Positions 21,207-27,892 of a stretch of DNA of 49,786 nucleotides are shown here, in pieces. The notes below the pieces were generated by a model that ran no database searches, was not told the origin of the DNA, and saw only the letters and a program-made list of their open reading frames with translations. Location of the stretch: positions 1 to 49,786 of the IMG/VR virus record IMGVR_UViG_3300009285_010839; one strand, given 5' to 3'. The position numbers and the translations under genes are program-made. The DNA is from a virus. Positions within the stretch are counted from its first letter, which is position 1; every line of letters begins with the position of its first letter.

Positions 21207-21359
21207 ATGAATGAATTGCTTTTGAGATGGTGGTTTTGGCTGTTTTTATTATTTTTAGCACCTTTCATCCTGACATCGTTAGCAATTATAATAATTATGT
21301 TGATACTAATTTTTGATTCTTTTTTTAAAAGAATCTTCAAGAGAAAAGATAAGAAATGA
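21207..21359 (+). CDS. Small membrane protein
   Basis: A protein of 50 residues from ATG 21207 (ribosome-binding site AAGGAGATC). One long hydrophobic segment (WWFWLFLLFLAPFILTSLAI continuing IIIMLILIF) with a strongly basic end (KRIFKRKDKK). Function unknown. Coupled to the next ORF by an ATGA overlap. Confidence 0.55.
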   Translation: MNELLLRWWFWLFLLFLAPFILTSLAIIIIMLILIFDSFFKRIFKRKDKK

Positions 21360-21457
21360 AAAAATACTGTTCCTTTTGCAGGAAGAAAGAAGTGAGAAAA
21401 AATATCCTTTGCCTGGATTGTTTAAAAAAAGAAATTGAAGAAGGTTTTAACTTATGA
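21356..21457 (+). CDS. Tiny zinc-ribbon protein
   Basis: A protein of 33 residues, MKKYCSFCRKKEVRKNILCL followed by DCLKKEIEEGFNL. It has two CxxC pairs and lies between two ATGA overlaps (21356 and 21454). Confidence 0.6.
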   Translation: MKKYCSFCRKKEVRKNILCLDCLKKEIEEGFNL

Positions 21458-21624
21458 CATTAACTGAAGTCCAGATCGTCTTTTATTCAGCCTTGGGAAG
21501 CAGTATAGGATTCATTATTGGAGAGGTAATCTTGATAGGTTTCCTCCATAAAATCCTCAATAAGCTTATTAAAGAGCAGATCGGTAGGATCATTAACACG
21601 ATAAAGAATAAGAGAAGTGATTAA
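21454..21624 (+). CDS. Small membrane protein
   Basis: A protein of 56 residues with one hydrophobic segment (SSIGFIIGEVILIGFLHKIL) and a basic C-terminal helix. It overlaps the stop of the preceding ORF by 4 nt and ends just before the methyltransferase start, so all genes from 20290 to 22828 appear to be one transcript. Confidence 0.55.
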   Translation: MTLTEVQIVFYSALGSSIGFIIGEVILIGFLHKILNKLIKEQIGRIINTIKNKRSD

Positions 21625-21625
21625 G

Positions 21626-22828
21626 ATGGAAGAAATCAAAATTCCAGATATAGAAATCGTCACAACTAATAAAATCCTTATTGATGAGACAAATCCGAAC
21701 AAGATGAACAAAGCAAACTTCGAGGCTCTTAAACTTAATATCAAGAAATACGGCTTCATCCATCCTATAATCACCAATAAAGAATATAAGATCGCAGACG
21801 GATTTCACCGTTGGAAGGCCGCACGAGAGTTAGGCCTCACAAGTATACCAGTTATTAAGCTCGAAATAGGTGAAGTGGATAGAAGGATATTGAGGCAGGT
21901 TCTGAATAAATTAAGAGGTCAGCATGATGAAGTTCTTGATTATGATGAATTTAAATTCATAGATGATGCGGGGGCTATTCCAGAACTGAAAAGTTTGCTT
22001 CCTGAAGAAGATTTTTCTACATTACTTGGAGAAACCAAAGAAGATGATTTTGATACAGAAAAATCATATAAAGAACCTAAATATAAAATAGGAATAGGAG
22101 AAATATGGCAATTAGGAAATCATCGTTTAATATGCGGTGATTCTACAAAAAAAGATAATGTTGAGAAATTGATGAATGGAAAGAAAGCTGATTTATTATT
22201 TACTGATCCACCTTATGGAATTAATATTGTTAAAAATAACAATAAAGTTGGATTTGGAAGACTTGGATTCAAGTCTCCCACCGGCTCCATTGGAGCCGGT
22301 GGGATCGTTCCAGTCGGTGTTTATAAAAAAATAGAAGGAGATAATAAACCATTTGATCCAATTCCATTTTTAGAATATGGCAAAAATCAAATTTTTTGGG
22401 GAGGAAACTATTTTGCTTCTAAATTACAGGATAGTTCTTGTTGGGTTGTTTGGGATAAACGTGATGGTTTGCCAAGTAATAATTTTGCCGATTGTGAAAT
22501 TGCTTGGACATCTTTTAAAGAAAGATCAATAGTTTATCATCAGAAATGGTCAGGTTTAATTCGTGAAGGAAACAGAACTGAAGAAATGAAGAAACGAGTT
22601 CATCCTACTCAAAAACCAGTAGGAATTCATAAGAAAATTCTTAATGAATTCACAAAAGAAACTGAAATTATCCTTGATCTTTTTGGAGGATCAGGTTCTA
22701 CTTTAATCGCCTGTGAACAAACAAATAGAATCTGCCACATGATGGAAATTGATCCAGATTATTGCAGTGTTATTATTGAACGATGGGAAAAACTCCTTGG
22801 AAAACAAGCAGTTAAATTAACTTCCTAA
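21626..22828 (+). CDS. ParB-like nuclease domain fused to DNA methyltransferase
   Basis: A protein of 400 residues from ATG 21626. The N terminus (about residues 1-100) is a ParB/sulfiredoxin-type domain with GFIHPIITNKEYKIADGFHR (ParB box I-like G-x-H-R). The rest is an amino-methyltransferase of N6-adenine/N4-cytosine type with DPPYG (catalytic, motif IV) before FGGSGSTLIACE (AdoMet motif I), the beta-group order. Such fusions are common in phages and archaeal viruses and modify viral DNA, probably against host restriction. A GC-rich palindrome (22277-22303) is embedded in the coding sequence shortly after DPPYG. Confidence 0.9.
   Translation: MEEIKIPDIEIVTTNKILIDETNPNKMNKANFEALKLNIKKYGFIHPIITNKEYKIADGFHRWKAARELGLTSIPVIKLEIGEVDRRILRQVLNKLRGQHDEVLDYDEFKFIDDAGAIPELKSLLPEEDFSTLLGETKEDDFDTEKSYKEPKYKIGIGEIWQLGNHRLICGDSTKKDNVEKLMNGKKADLLFTDPPYGINIVKNNNKVGFGRLGFKSPTGSIGAGGIVPVGVYKKIEGDNKPFDPIPFLEYGKNQIFWGGNYFASKLQDSSCWVVWDKRDGLPSNNFADCEIAWTSFKERSIVYHQKWSGLIREGNRTEEMKKRVHPTQKPVGIHKKILNEFTKETEIILDLFGGSGSTLIACEQTNRICHMMEIDPDYCSVIIERWEKLLGKQAVKLTS
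22277..22303. repeat. Perfect GC-rich palindrome inside the methyltransferase gene
   Basis: Arms CCCACCGGCTCC and GGAGCCGGTGGG with a 3-nt loop (ATT), in a gene otherwise rich in A and T. It codes for SPTGSIGAGG, inside a flexible insert (LGFKSPTGSIGAGGIVPVGV). It looks like an inserted palindromic unit kept in frame. Confidence 0.85.
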
Positions 22829-22848
22829 GTATCCCTATGAATATATCC

Positions 22849-22857
22849 TTATAAATC
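22849..22857 (+). promoter_or_regulatory. TATA box of the packaging genes
   Basis: CTTATAAAT about 15 nt before ATG 22868 and after a 40-nt gap from the methyltransferase stop. It would give a nearly leaderless message for the terminase genes. Confidence 0.5.
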
Positions 22858-22867
22858 ATAATTTATA

Positions 22868-23311
22868 ATGCCTTATCCCAATCAAGAGACTCAATTTAAA
22901 ACAGGTTTACAACAGGTCGAAATAGCAAGAAAAGGTGGAAGTCAATCTACTCCAGCCAAGAAGATAGCAGCGCAACTGAGAGAATTAAAGAAAAAAGGCT
23001 TAACCGACGATACAGCCAAGAAGATCGCAGACATGATGGAATATCCGGAATTGAGTGCTGTAGATATCCTCATGTATATTTTGAGCATTAAAAAAGAATG
23101 CCACAATCCATACCAGATGAATGCTGTCGCCAATTCATTGATCAACTGGCATAAAATTCACCATGGTGAAAAGCAGAAGATAGAAGCGACCCATCACATT
23201 ATCGATTGGGCGAAGATTATAAACAATTTTAGGATTGTTGAAGATGAGCCAAGAACAGATCATAAGGATACTGAAAGAAAACCAGTGGTTGACAAGCAAG
23301 CAGATCAATAA
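22868..23311 (+). CDS. terS: Terminase small subunit
   Basis: A protein of 147 residues at the position of the small terminase, directly before the ATPase. The N-terminal start PYPNQETQFKTGLQQVEIAR-KGG is typical of small terminases of phages and archaeal viruses. A helical DNA-binding and oligomerisation region follows (LTDDTAKKIADMMEYPELSA...). It binds the viral DNA start site for packaging. The last part overlaps a separate winged-helix ORF (23244-23441) in another frame. Confidence 0.75.
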   Translation: MPYPNQETQFKTGLQQVEIARKGGSQSTPAKKIAAQLRELKKKGLTDDTAKKIADMMEYPELSAVDILMYILSIKKECHNPYQMNAVANSLINWHKIHHGEKQKIEATHHIIDWAKIINNFRIVEDEPRTDHKDTERKPVVDKQADQ

Positions 23312-23441
23312 GATCATAGGGGGAAGTATGTCAAGCACAAGTGCGAATCTTAGGAAGTTAATCCATTATCGCCTTGTAACATATAAACCGTATGGAAGCA
23401 GAAGAAGAATATACAATCTTATTCAGGAGAGATTAAGATGA
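23244..23441 (+). CDS. Winged-helix DNA-binding protein overlapping terminase genes
   Basis: A protein of 65 residues (MSQEQIIRILKENQWLTSKQ start). Helix-turn-helix pattern QEQIIRILKENQWLTSKQIN, then SSTSANLRKLIHYRLVTYKP, and a wing (YGSRRRIYNLI). The ATG lies inside the small-terminase gene (68-nt overlap) and the stop overlaps the ATPase start (ATGA). It could be a second DNA-recognition subunit of the packaging machine or a late regulator. Confidence 0.65.
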   Translation: MSQEQIIRILKENQWLTSKQINKIIGGSMSSTSANLRKLIHYRLVTYKPYGSRRRIYNLIQERLR

Positions 23442-24187
23442 ATGAATTTTATGATCTCAAAAAGGGAATAAAAGAACTGTTCAACATAAAACTCTATCCT
23501 TATCAGCTTAAATTCCTCCATGATTGCCTTAACTATAATAGGGTCTGTGCTGCAATGTGCAGGCAGGTTGGGAAGAGTCTCACAATAGCCATATTCTCAA
23601 TTCTGGAGGCATTACGGACTCCAGGATCGAAGATTATTATAGTGGGACCTACAGACAGGCAGGCGGGAGAATTATTCACCAAGATCACTAATATTGCCCA
23701 GAATAGCTTCGCTAAAGATGAGATTCAAGAGGTTACCATGCGACAGATGATTTTTCTAAACGGTAGCAGAATCAATTCCTATCCTGTCGGAGATGACGGA
23801 AAGAACATCAGAGGCTTCACGGCAGACATTCTTATCCTTGAAGAGGCGGCATGGCTTAAAGATGATATTGTAAGCCAGGTTTTGCTTCCTTTTATTGCCT
23901 CAACGAATGGAAAACTCATAAAGATCAGCACGCCTTTCAGTCTGAATCACTTTTATAAGAGTTTCCAGGCTGATCCTAAGTTCAAAAGCCATCATGTAAC
24001 CTGGGAAGAAGCAGTTGAATGTGGACAACTGACGAAAGAATTCATCGAAGAGCAGAAGAACAACATGACAAGATCAGAATTCGATACGGAATACTGCGCA
24101 GCTTTCATTCCCGATGAGGATGCTTATTTTCCTTATATTTTGATAGATAAATGTATTGGTGAATATGAGATGCTTTCGGAGGTTTGA
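23438..24187 (+). CDS. terL: Terminase large subunit, ATPase part (split gene)
   Basis: A protein of 249 residues corresponding to the N-terminal ATPase domain of TerL. Walker A-like AAMCRQVGKSLTIAI (about residues 44-58) and Walker B with catalytic acid ADILILEEAAWL (about 127-138) are present, with the coupling motif LIKISTPF after them. It powers DNA translocation into the head. The frame stops at TGA 24185-24187, just where the linker to the nuclease domain should follow (DAYFPYILIDKCIGEYEMLS). The nuclease part is at 24830-25465 in the same frame, with a methyltransferase gene between them. The stop overlaps that gene's TTG start. Confidence 0.9.
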   Translation: MNEFYDLKKGIKELFNIKLYPYQLKFLHDCLNYNRVCAAMCRQVGKSLTIAIFSILEALRTPGSKIIIVGPTDRQAGELFTKITNIAQNSFAKDEIQEVTMRQMIFLNGSRINSYPVGDDGKNIRGFTADILILEEAAWLKDDIVSQVLLPFIASTNGKLIKISTPFSLNHFYKSFQADPKFKSHHVTWEEAVECGQLTKEFIEEQKNNMTRSEFDTEYCAAFIPDEDAYFPYILIDKCIGEYEMLSEV

Positions 24188-24801
24188 ACTTGAAAAAGAT
24201 TATTCTTGATTTATGTGGTGGTACAGGAAATTGGAGTTTCCCTTATAAAAAAGAGGATTATGATGTTCGAATAATTACTCTTCCTTATTGGAATATTTTT
24301 GATTTTCAACCGCCAACAAATGTTTATGGAATTCTTGCTGCCCCTCCATGTACACAATTCAGCAATGCAAGAACAAATGCTAAAAATCCAAGAGATTTAA
24401 AAGGGGGAATGGAAGTTGTTAAAAGATGTCTTGAAATAATCCATGAATGTATGTATATCTTGCCTTCGAATACTTCAAGAAAACCAACTTTAAAATTTTG
24501 GGCATTGGAAAATCCCAACGGAATGCTTAAATATTTTCTTGGAAAACCAGTATTCGAATTTAATCCTTATGATTTTGGAGATGATTATAAAAAGAAAACT
24601 CATTTATGGGGTTGGTTTAATGAACCGAAGAAAAATCCAATATTATGCAAAAAAGGAAAGTTTGATAGAACTTTAATGAAAGATTTTATAAATAAGCTTC
24701 CAAAAGATTATATAATTCCAGAAGGAAGTAATCGCCGACAATGCTTCCGTAGTATGACTCCATCAGGTTTTGCAGAAGCATTTTTTCAAGCAAATAAATA
24801 A
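24184..24801 (+). CDS. C5-cytosine-methyltransferase-like protein, between the terminase halves
   Basis: A protein of 205 residues starting at TTG 24184 (TTGA overlap) or TTG 24190. It has AdoMet motif I (IILDLCGGTGNWSFPY), the catalytic Pro-Cys motif IV (LAAPPCTQFSNA) and motif VI (WALENPNG), hence a small DNA cytosine-C5 methyltransferase of the phage type. A large variable region and target-recognition domain are lacking, so specificity or activity may be reduced. Its location between the two terminase parts, in a different frame from them, indicates insertion. Its first 9 bp after the TTG (24189-24197) can pair with 24782-24790 near its end. Confidence 0.8.
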   Translation: MNLKKIILDLCGGTGNWSFPYKKEDYDVRIITLPYWNIFDFQPPTNVYGILAAPPCTQFSNARTNAKNPRDLKGGMEVVKRCLEIIHECMYILPSNTSRKPTLKFWALENPNGMLKYFLGKPVFEFNPYDFGDDYKKKTHLWGWFNEPKKNPILCKKGKFDRTLMKDFINKLPKDYIIPEGSNRRQCFRSMTPSGFAEAFFQANK

Positions 24802-24829
24802 CGTGTTTGTTTGAGTAGAAGGTGATTCA

Positions 24830-25465
24830 ATGAGTGATTTAATCCTTGGAGCTGATCTGGCGAGGTTACAATAAATCAAGAGTAAGATAGTCGTATATCT
24901 TCGTTCATACTTGATTTGTTGCCTCAGAGGACAGGATAGCTCCGTATTCGTCATCTTGCAGAAAAGCAATTCGGAAAGTGAACCGCATAAGATAGTTTTC
25001 ATTAAAGAGCTTCCTAAAAACACAATGGACGAAGCTATTGATTATATTCTTTATCTTCATAATAAGTTCAAGTTCAAGAAAATCGTCTGTGACAGCACGG
25101 GTTTGGGTGCCGGAGTCGTAGATGTTCTCGCCAAGAAATTAAATACACCGTCTAAGATAAGCCAAACAACTTACAGAACTGCACCTAACTCGTCAGATAT
25201 CGTAATCGGGGTGACTTTCACTGCGAAAAACAAACAAGACATCTATTCTTATATGAAACTTCTGATGGAGCAGGGAATGCTCAAATTCCCGAATCACAAG
25301 AAGCTCCTCTATCAGTTAAGAGATTTCAGATATGAGAAAATGGATTCCGGCAATCTTAAACTCCATCACAGCGAAGGAGGCTTCGATGATATACCCGACG
25401 CAATAGCCTGCGCGTGCCACGGAATCAGAAGCGATAACATCGGGGGAGATTACTTTTTCATGTAA
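24830..25465 (+). CDS. terL: Terminase large subunit, nuclease part, with intron
   Basis: After removal of the 60-nt intron 24868-24927 the frame encodes 191 residues with the RNase-H-like TerL nuclease motifs. These are GADLARLGQDSSVFVIL (first Asp), KKIVCDSTGLGAGVVDVL (second Asp), and FDDIPDAIACACH (last acids). Unspliced, translation from ATG 24830 stops after 14 codons (TAA 24872). The ATG has its own ribosome-binding site (AAGGTGATTCA), so it is probably made as a separate subunit. In-frame codons VEGDS directly precede the ATG, a trace of the former fusion to the ATPase part. Confidence 0.85.
24868..24927 (+). other. Bulge-helix-bulge (archaeal) intron in the terminase nuclease gene
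   Basis: The sequence folds into the motif cut by the archaeal tRNA-splicing endonuclease. The inner helix pairs 24869-24880 (CAATAAATCAAG) with 24910-24921 (12 bp, one G-U). The central 4-bp helix pairs GAGG 24862-24865 with CCTC 24922-24925. The 3-nt bulges are TTA 24866-24868 and AGA 24926-24928. Cleavage after the second base of each bulge removes 24868-24927 (60 nt) and joins GCG AGG TT with A GGA CAG GAT, giving A-R-L-G-Q-D. The outer helix is weaker (CTG/CAG after a small internal loop). An inner hairpin AAGATA/TATCTT fills the loop. Confidence 0.85.
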
Positions 25466-25469
25466 AAAA

Positions 25470-25486
25470 CATCTGTGTTTATAAAT
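25470..25486 (+). promoter_or_regulatory. Late promoter motif, copy 1 (portal gene)
   Basis: CATCTGTGTTTATAAAT, identical to 27855-27871 and 40220-40236. The TATA part is TTTATAAA; the CATCTGTG part is an extra conserved block, possibly a BRE-like or virus-specific activator site. It stands about 120 nt before the portal ATG, leaving a long structured leader. Confidence 0.8.
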
Positions 25487-25527
25487 GAGAAATAACATAA
25501 TCATTTCATATCACCTCTTTTATCAAG

Positions 25528-25598
25528 AAAGAATCGGCGAGTATCTAATAACCCCTTAAAGTGTGAGATAAACCGTCTTTGTGCTTTGCCGATTCTTT
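25528..25598 (+). ncRNA. Structured 5' leader of the portal mRNA
   Basis: A perfect 11-bp stem AAAGAATCGGC (25528-25538) with GCCGATTCTTT (25588-25598) encloses a 49-nt interior with a second stem TATCT/AGATA (25542-25546 with 25566-25570). The stem ends 8 nt before the ATG at 25607 and is followed by a T-run, so it could mask the ribosome-binding region or act as an attenuator. No riboswitch class or tRNA is recognised. Confidence 0.65.
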
Positions 25599-25606
25599 TT
25601 ATAATC

Positions 25607-27853
25607 ATGGGATTCATCGATAACTCACTCAAAAACCTCTCAGAGGTTTGGCATAATAGCGTCAACTATTTCTCCAAAGAAATTAGAGCATTCAACGCAA
25701 GCGGAACAACTCCAGAACAAAATCTTCCTTTTCTTACTACTTGGTTCTTTTCTGCTAAATTGGGTATGCCTCGGCAAGTAGATATTCTTACATTAAGAAC
25801 ATACGCAAAGAGCGCATGGGTGCAGATGGTCGTGATGACCATTACGAAACAGCTTATGACGACGGAATGGAAAATAGTTCCAAAAAATGAAGATGAAGAT
25901 GTTGAGAAATACGAAAAAGAAATCAAAAAAATAGAGACTTTCTTAAATCAGCCGAACAGAAATAACAGCACTTTCTGGGATGTTTGGATGCCTTTCATTC
26001 GTGATGTTCTTGAGTTGGATGCGGGCGTTATCTATAAAGGAAAAAATGTAAAAGGAGAATTAGTCGAGATTTTCGCTTCAGATGGAAGCAGATTCCTCTT
26101 CGATATCGAACCTAATGGGATCATAAATGGCTATTATCAGTATAGTTGGAAGAATCCCGCTTCGATTCCAAGATTCTTTGAGAAAGACGAGATCATCTAC
26201 GGAAGGATAAACACGAACAGCGAGTATATGCCTTATGGTTTTTCACCTCTTCAATCCGTCCAGCAGGAAGTCGAACTGATGATTCAGTCGACGAGATACA
26301 ATAAGGAATTCTTCAAGAATAATTCGATACCTGACGGAATTGTAAGTGCGAAAATGAATGCAGAACAGCTGAAGTATTTTAAAGCCGATTGGGAAAAGAT
26401 AAAAGGAGACCCGCATAAGCTTATCTTCATAAACGGTGAAGGAATCGATTTCAAAAATCTTCAAATTTCTAATAAAGAAATGGAATGGCTCGACGGCCAG
26501 AAATGGTATTTTCATGTTATTTTCGGAGCGTATGGCTTGAGTCCGCAGGAAGCAGGATTCTATGAACAGAGCAATCGAAGCACGGGAGAATCCCAAGAGA
26601 GAATCACTGTAAAGAATGCAATCCAGCCTTATCTTAATTTAATTGCAAGCAAGATCAACAAAGAGATCATACCAGAGTTAGTCGGACACGATGAACTTAA
26701 ATTTATTTGGGATGTTGCAGATGCAGCAGCCGAGAAGATCAAGCACGATCAGACAATGCAGTTGCTCCAAGCAAATGCCTTGACTATCAATGAAGTCAGA
26801 GGAATGGAAGGATTCCCTGATGTTCCTTGGGGAGATCAACCTTTTGCGTTTACCCAGCAAGAACGATTCGTCGAAAGCGGAGGAAGCCAAGTATTCGAAG
26901 GAAGGCAGGAATCCTACAATCCGAAACCCAAAAAAGAAGAGAAGCCGAAAGATAGGGACAACAAAGAAGATAGGGACAATAAGAAAGAAGAGAGGGAGAA
27001 AGAACCAGAAAAAAAAGAAATAGAAGAAAGACTGATAAAAGGTTCTGAATTTTTCAAAGAAGCAAAGGAATTTATTGAGGAAGATGAAGCCAAAGAATAT
27101 ACCGATTTTCTGCGTAAGAAATTCAGAAATTGGGAGAAGGAAATAAACAAATTCTTAGAAAGAACTTTAAAAGATGAAATCGAGAACAAAAGCTATGAAA
27201 CTACCGAAAAGTCATTTGGAGACTTCCTTCAGAATCTCTTTAATCGAGTCAACACGACAGGATTCTTAAGCGGACTCAAGCGAATAGTACGCGTGCATCT
27301 TAAAGAAGGAGTTGAAGATGCCGAAGAAGAAACCAGCTTAGATATCGGAATAAGCGAAGATTTTAATGATATGGTCGAATATCAGGCGAACCGCCAGCTT
27401 GAGGGATTCCATATAGACGGCAAAAAATGGAATGGAATCAAAGGCATAGCAAGAGAAGTTCAGATCGGCGTTGCTGATATAGTCAGAGAAGGACTTGCCA
27501 ATAAAAAAACTCTCAAAGATATTAAGAAAGAAATTAAAGGATTGATGATTCAGCACATTGGTGGAAAAGTTGAAGGAGAAGTAACTGAAGGCAGAAGCAT
27601 GAAGATCGCCAGAACAGAAACAAACAGATTTAGAAATGCAGGGCGATTGAAAGCTTATAAGGACAGTGGGGTAGTCGAAAAGAAGGAATGGGTGGCCCTC
27701 CATGATGACAAGACAACCGATATATGCAAACGATTGCACGGCCAGAAGGTCGGAATAGATGAACATTTTACTGATGAATTGACCGGAATGCAGTTTATGC
27801 ATCCTCCGGCGCTTCCGAATTGCAGATCGGTCATGCGTGCCGTTTTAAGATAA
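25607..27853 (+). CDS. Portal protein fused to MuF-type minor capsid domain
   Basis: A protein of 748 residues. From ATG 25607 (the frame is open a little further upstream, inside the leader hairpin) the first 430 residues form the portal: SPEV/T-like SFxxS regions, RYNKEFFKNNSIPDGIVSAK and the wing-stem region EAGFYEQSNRSTGESQERIT. A charged linker of about 50 residues (KKEEKPKDRDNKEDRDNKKE...) follows. The C-terminal third ends in the MuF/SPP1 gp7 motif (KIARTETNRFRNAGRLKAYK, then EWVALHDDKTTDICKRLHGQ and HPPALPNCRSVM). Portal and MuF are usually separate genes, and here they are one polypeptide. It forms the DNA entry vertex. Confidence 0.9.
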   Translation: MGFIDNSLKNLSEVWHNSVNYFSKEIRAFNASGTTPEQNLPFLTTWFFSAKLGMPRQVDILTLRTYAKSAWVQMVVMTITKQLMTTEWKIVPKNEDEDVEKYEKEIKKIETFLNQPNRNNSTFWDVWMPFIRDVLELDAGVIYKGKNVKGELVEIFASDGSRFLFDIEPNGIINGYYQYSWKNPASIPRFFEKDEIIYGRINTNSEYMPYGFSPLQSVQQEVELMIQSTRYNKEFFKNNSIPDGIVSAKMNAEQLKYFKADWEKIKGDPHKLIFINGEGIDFKNLQISNKEMEWLDGQKWYFHVIFGAYGLSPQEAGFYEQSNRSTGESQERITVKNAIQPYLNLIASKINKEIIPELVGHDELKFIWDVADAAAEKIKHDQTMQLLQANALTINEVRGMEGFPDVPWGDQPFAFTQQERFVESGGSQVFEGRQESYNPKPKKEEKPKDRDNKEDRDNKKEEREKEPEKKEIEERLIKGSEFFKEAKEFIEEDEAKEYTDFLRKKFRNWEKEINKFLERTLKDEIENKSYETTEKSFGDFLQNLFNRVNTTGFLSGLKRIVRVHLKEGVEDAEEETSLDIGISEDFNDMVEYQANRQLEGFHIDGKKWNGIKGIAREVQIGVADIVREGLANKKTLKDIKKEIKGLMIQHIGGKVEGEVTEGRSMKIARTETNRFRNAGRLKAYKDSGVVEKKEWVALHDDKTTDICKRLHGQKVGIDEHFTDELTGMQFMHPPALPNCRSVMRAVLR

Positions 27854-27854
27854 G

Positions 27855-27871
27855 CATCTGTGTTTATAAAT
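27855..27871 (+). promoter_or_regulatory. Late promoter motif, copy 2 (protease gene)
   Basis: CATCTGTGTTTATAAAT, 22 nt before ATG 27893, so the message is nearly leaderless. Identical to copies 1 and 3. Confidence 0.8.
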
Positions 27872-27892
27872 ATAAGATGTTTTTAATTATGC

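Noticed and set aside
24182-24829. A second BHB intron holding the whole methyltransferase gene
   Set aside because: I tried cut pairs that would join SEV to EGDS in frame. The best (central helix CGGA with TTTG) has almost no inner helix; the 9-bp pairing at 24189-24197/24782-24790 does not restore the frame. Not supported without RNA data.
25528-25598. tRNA or known riboswitch
   Set aside because: The outer stem is good, but there is no cloverleaf, T-loop or CCA region and no known aptamer core.
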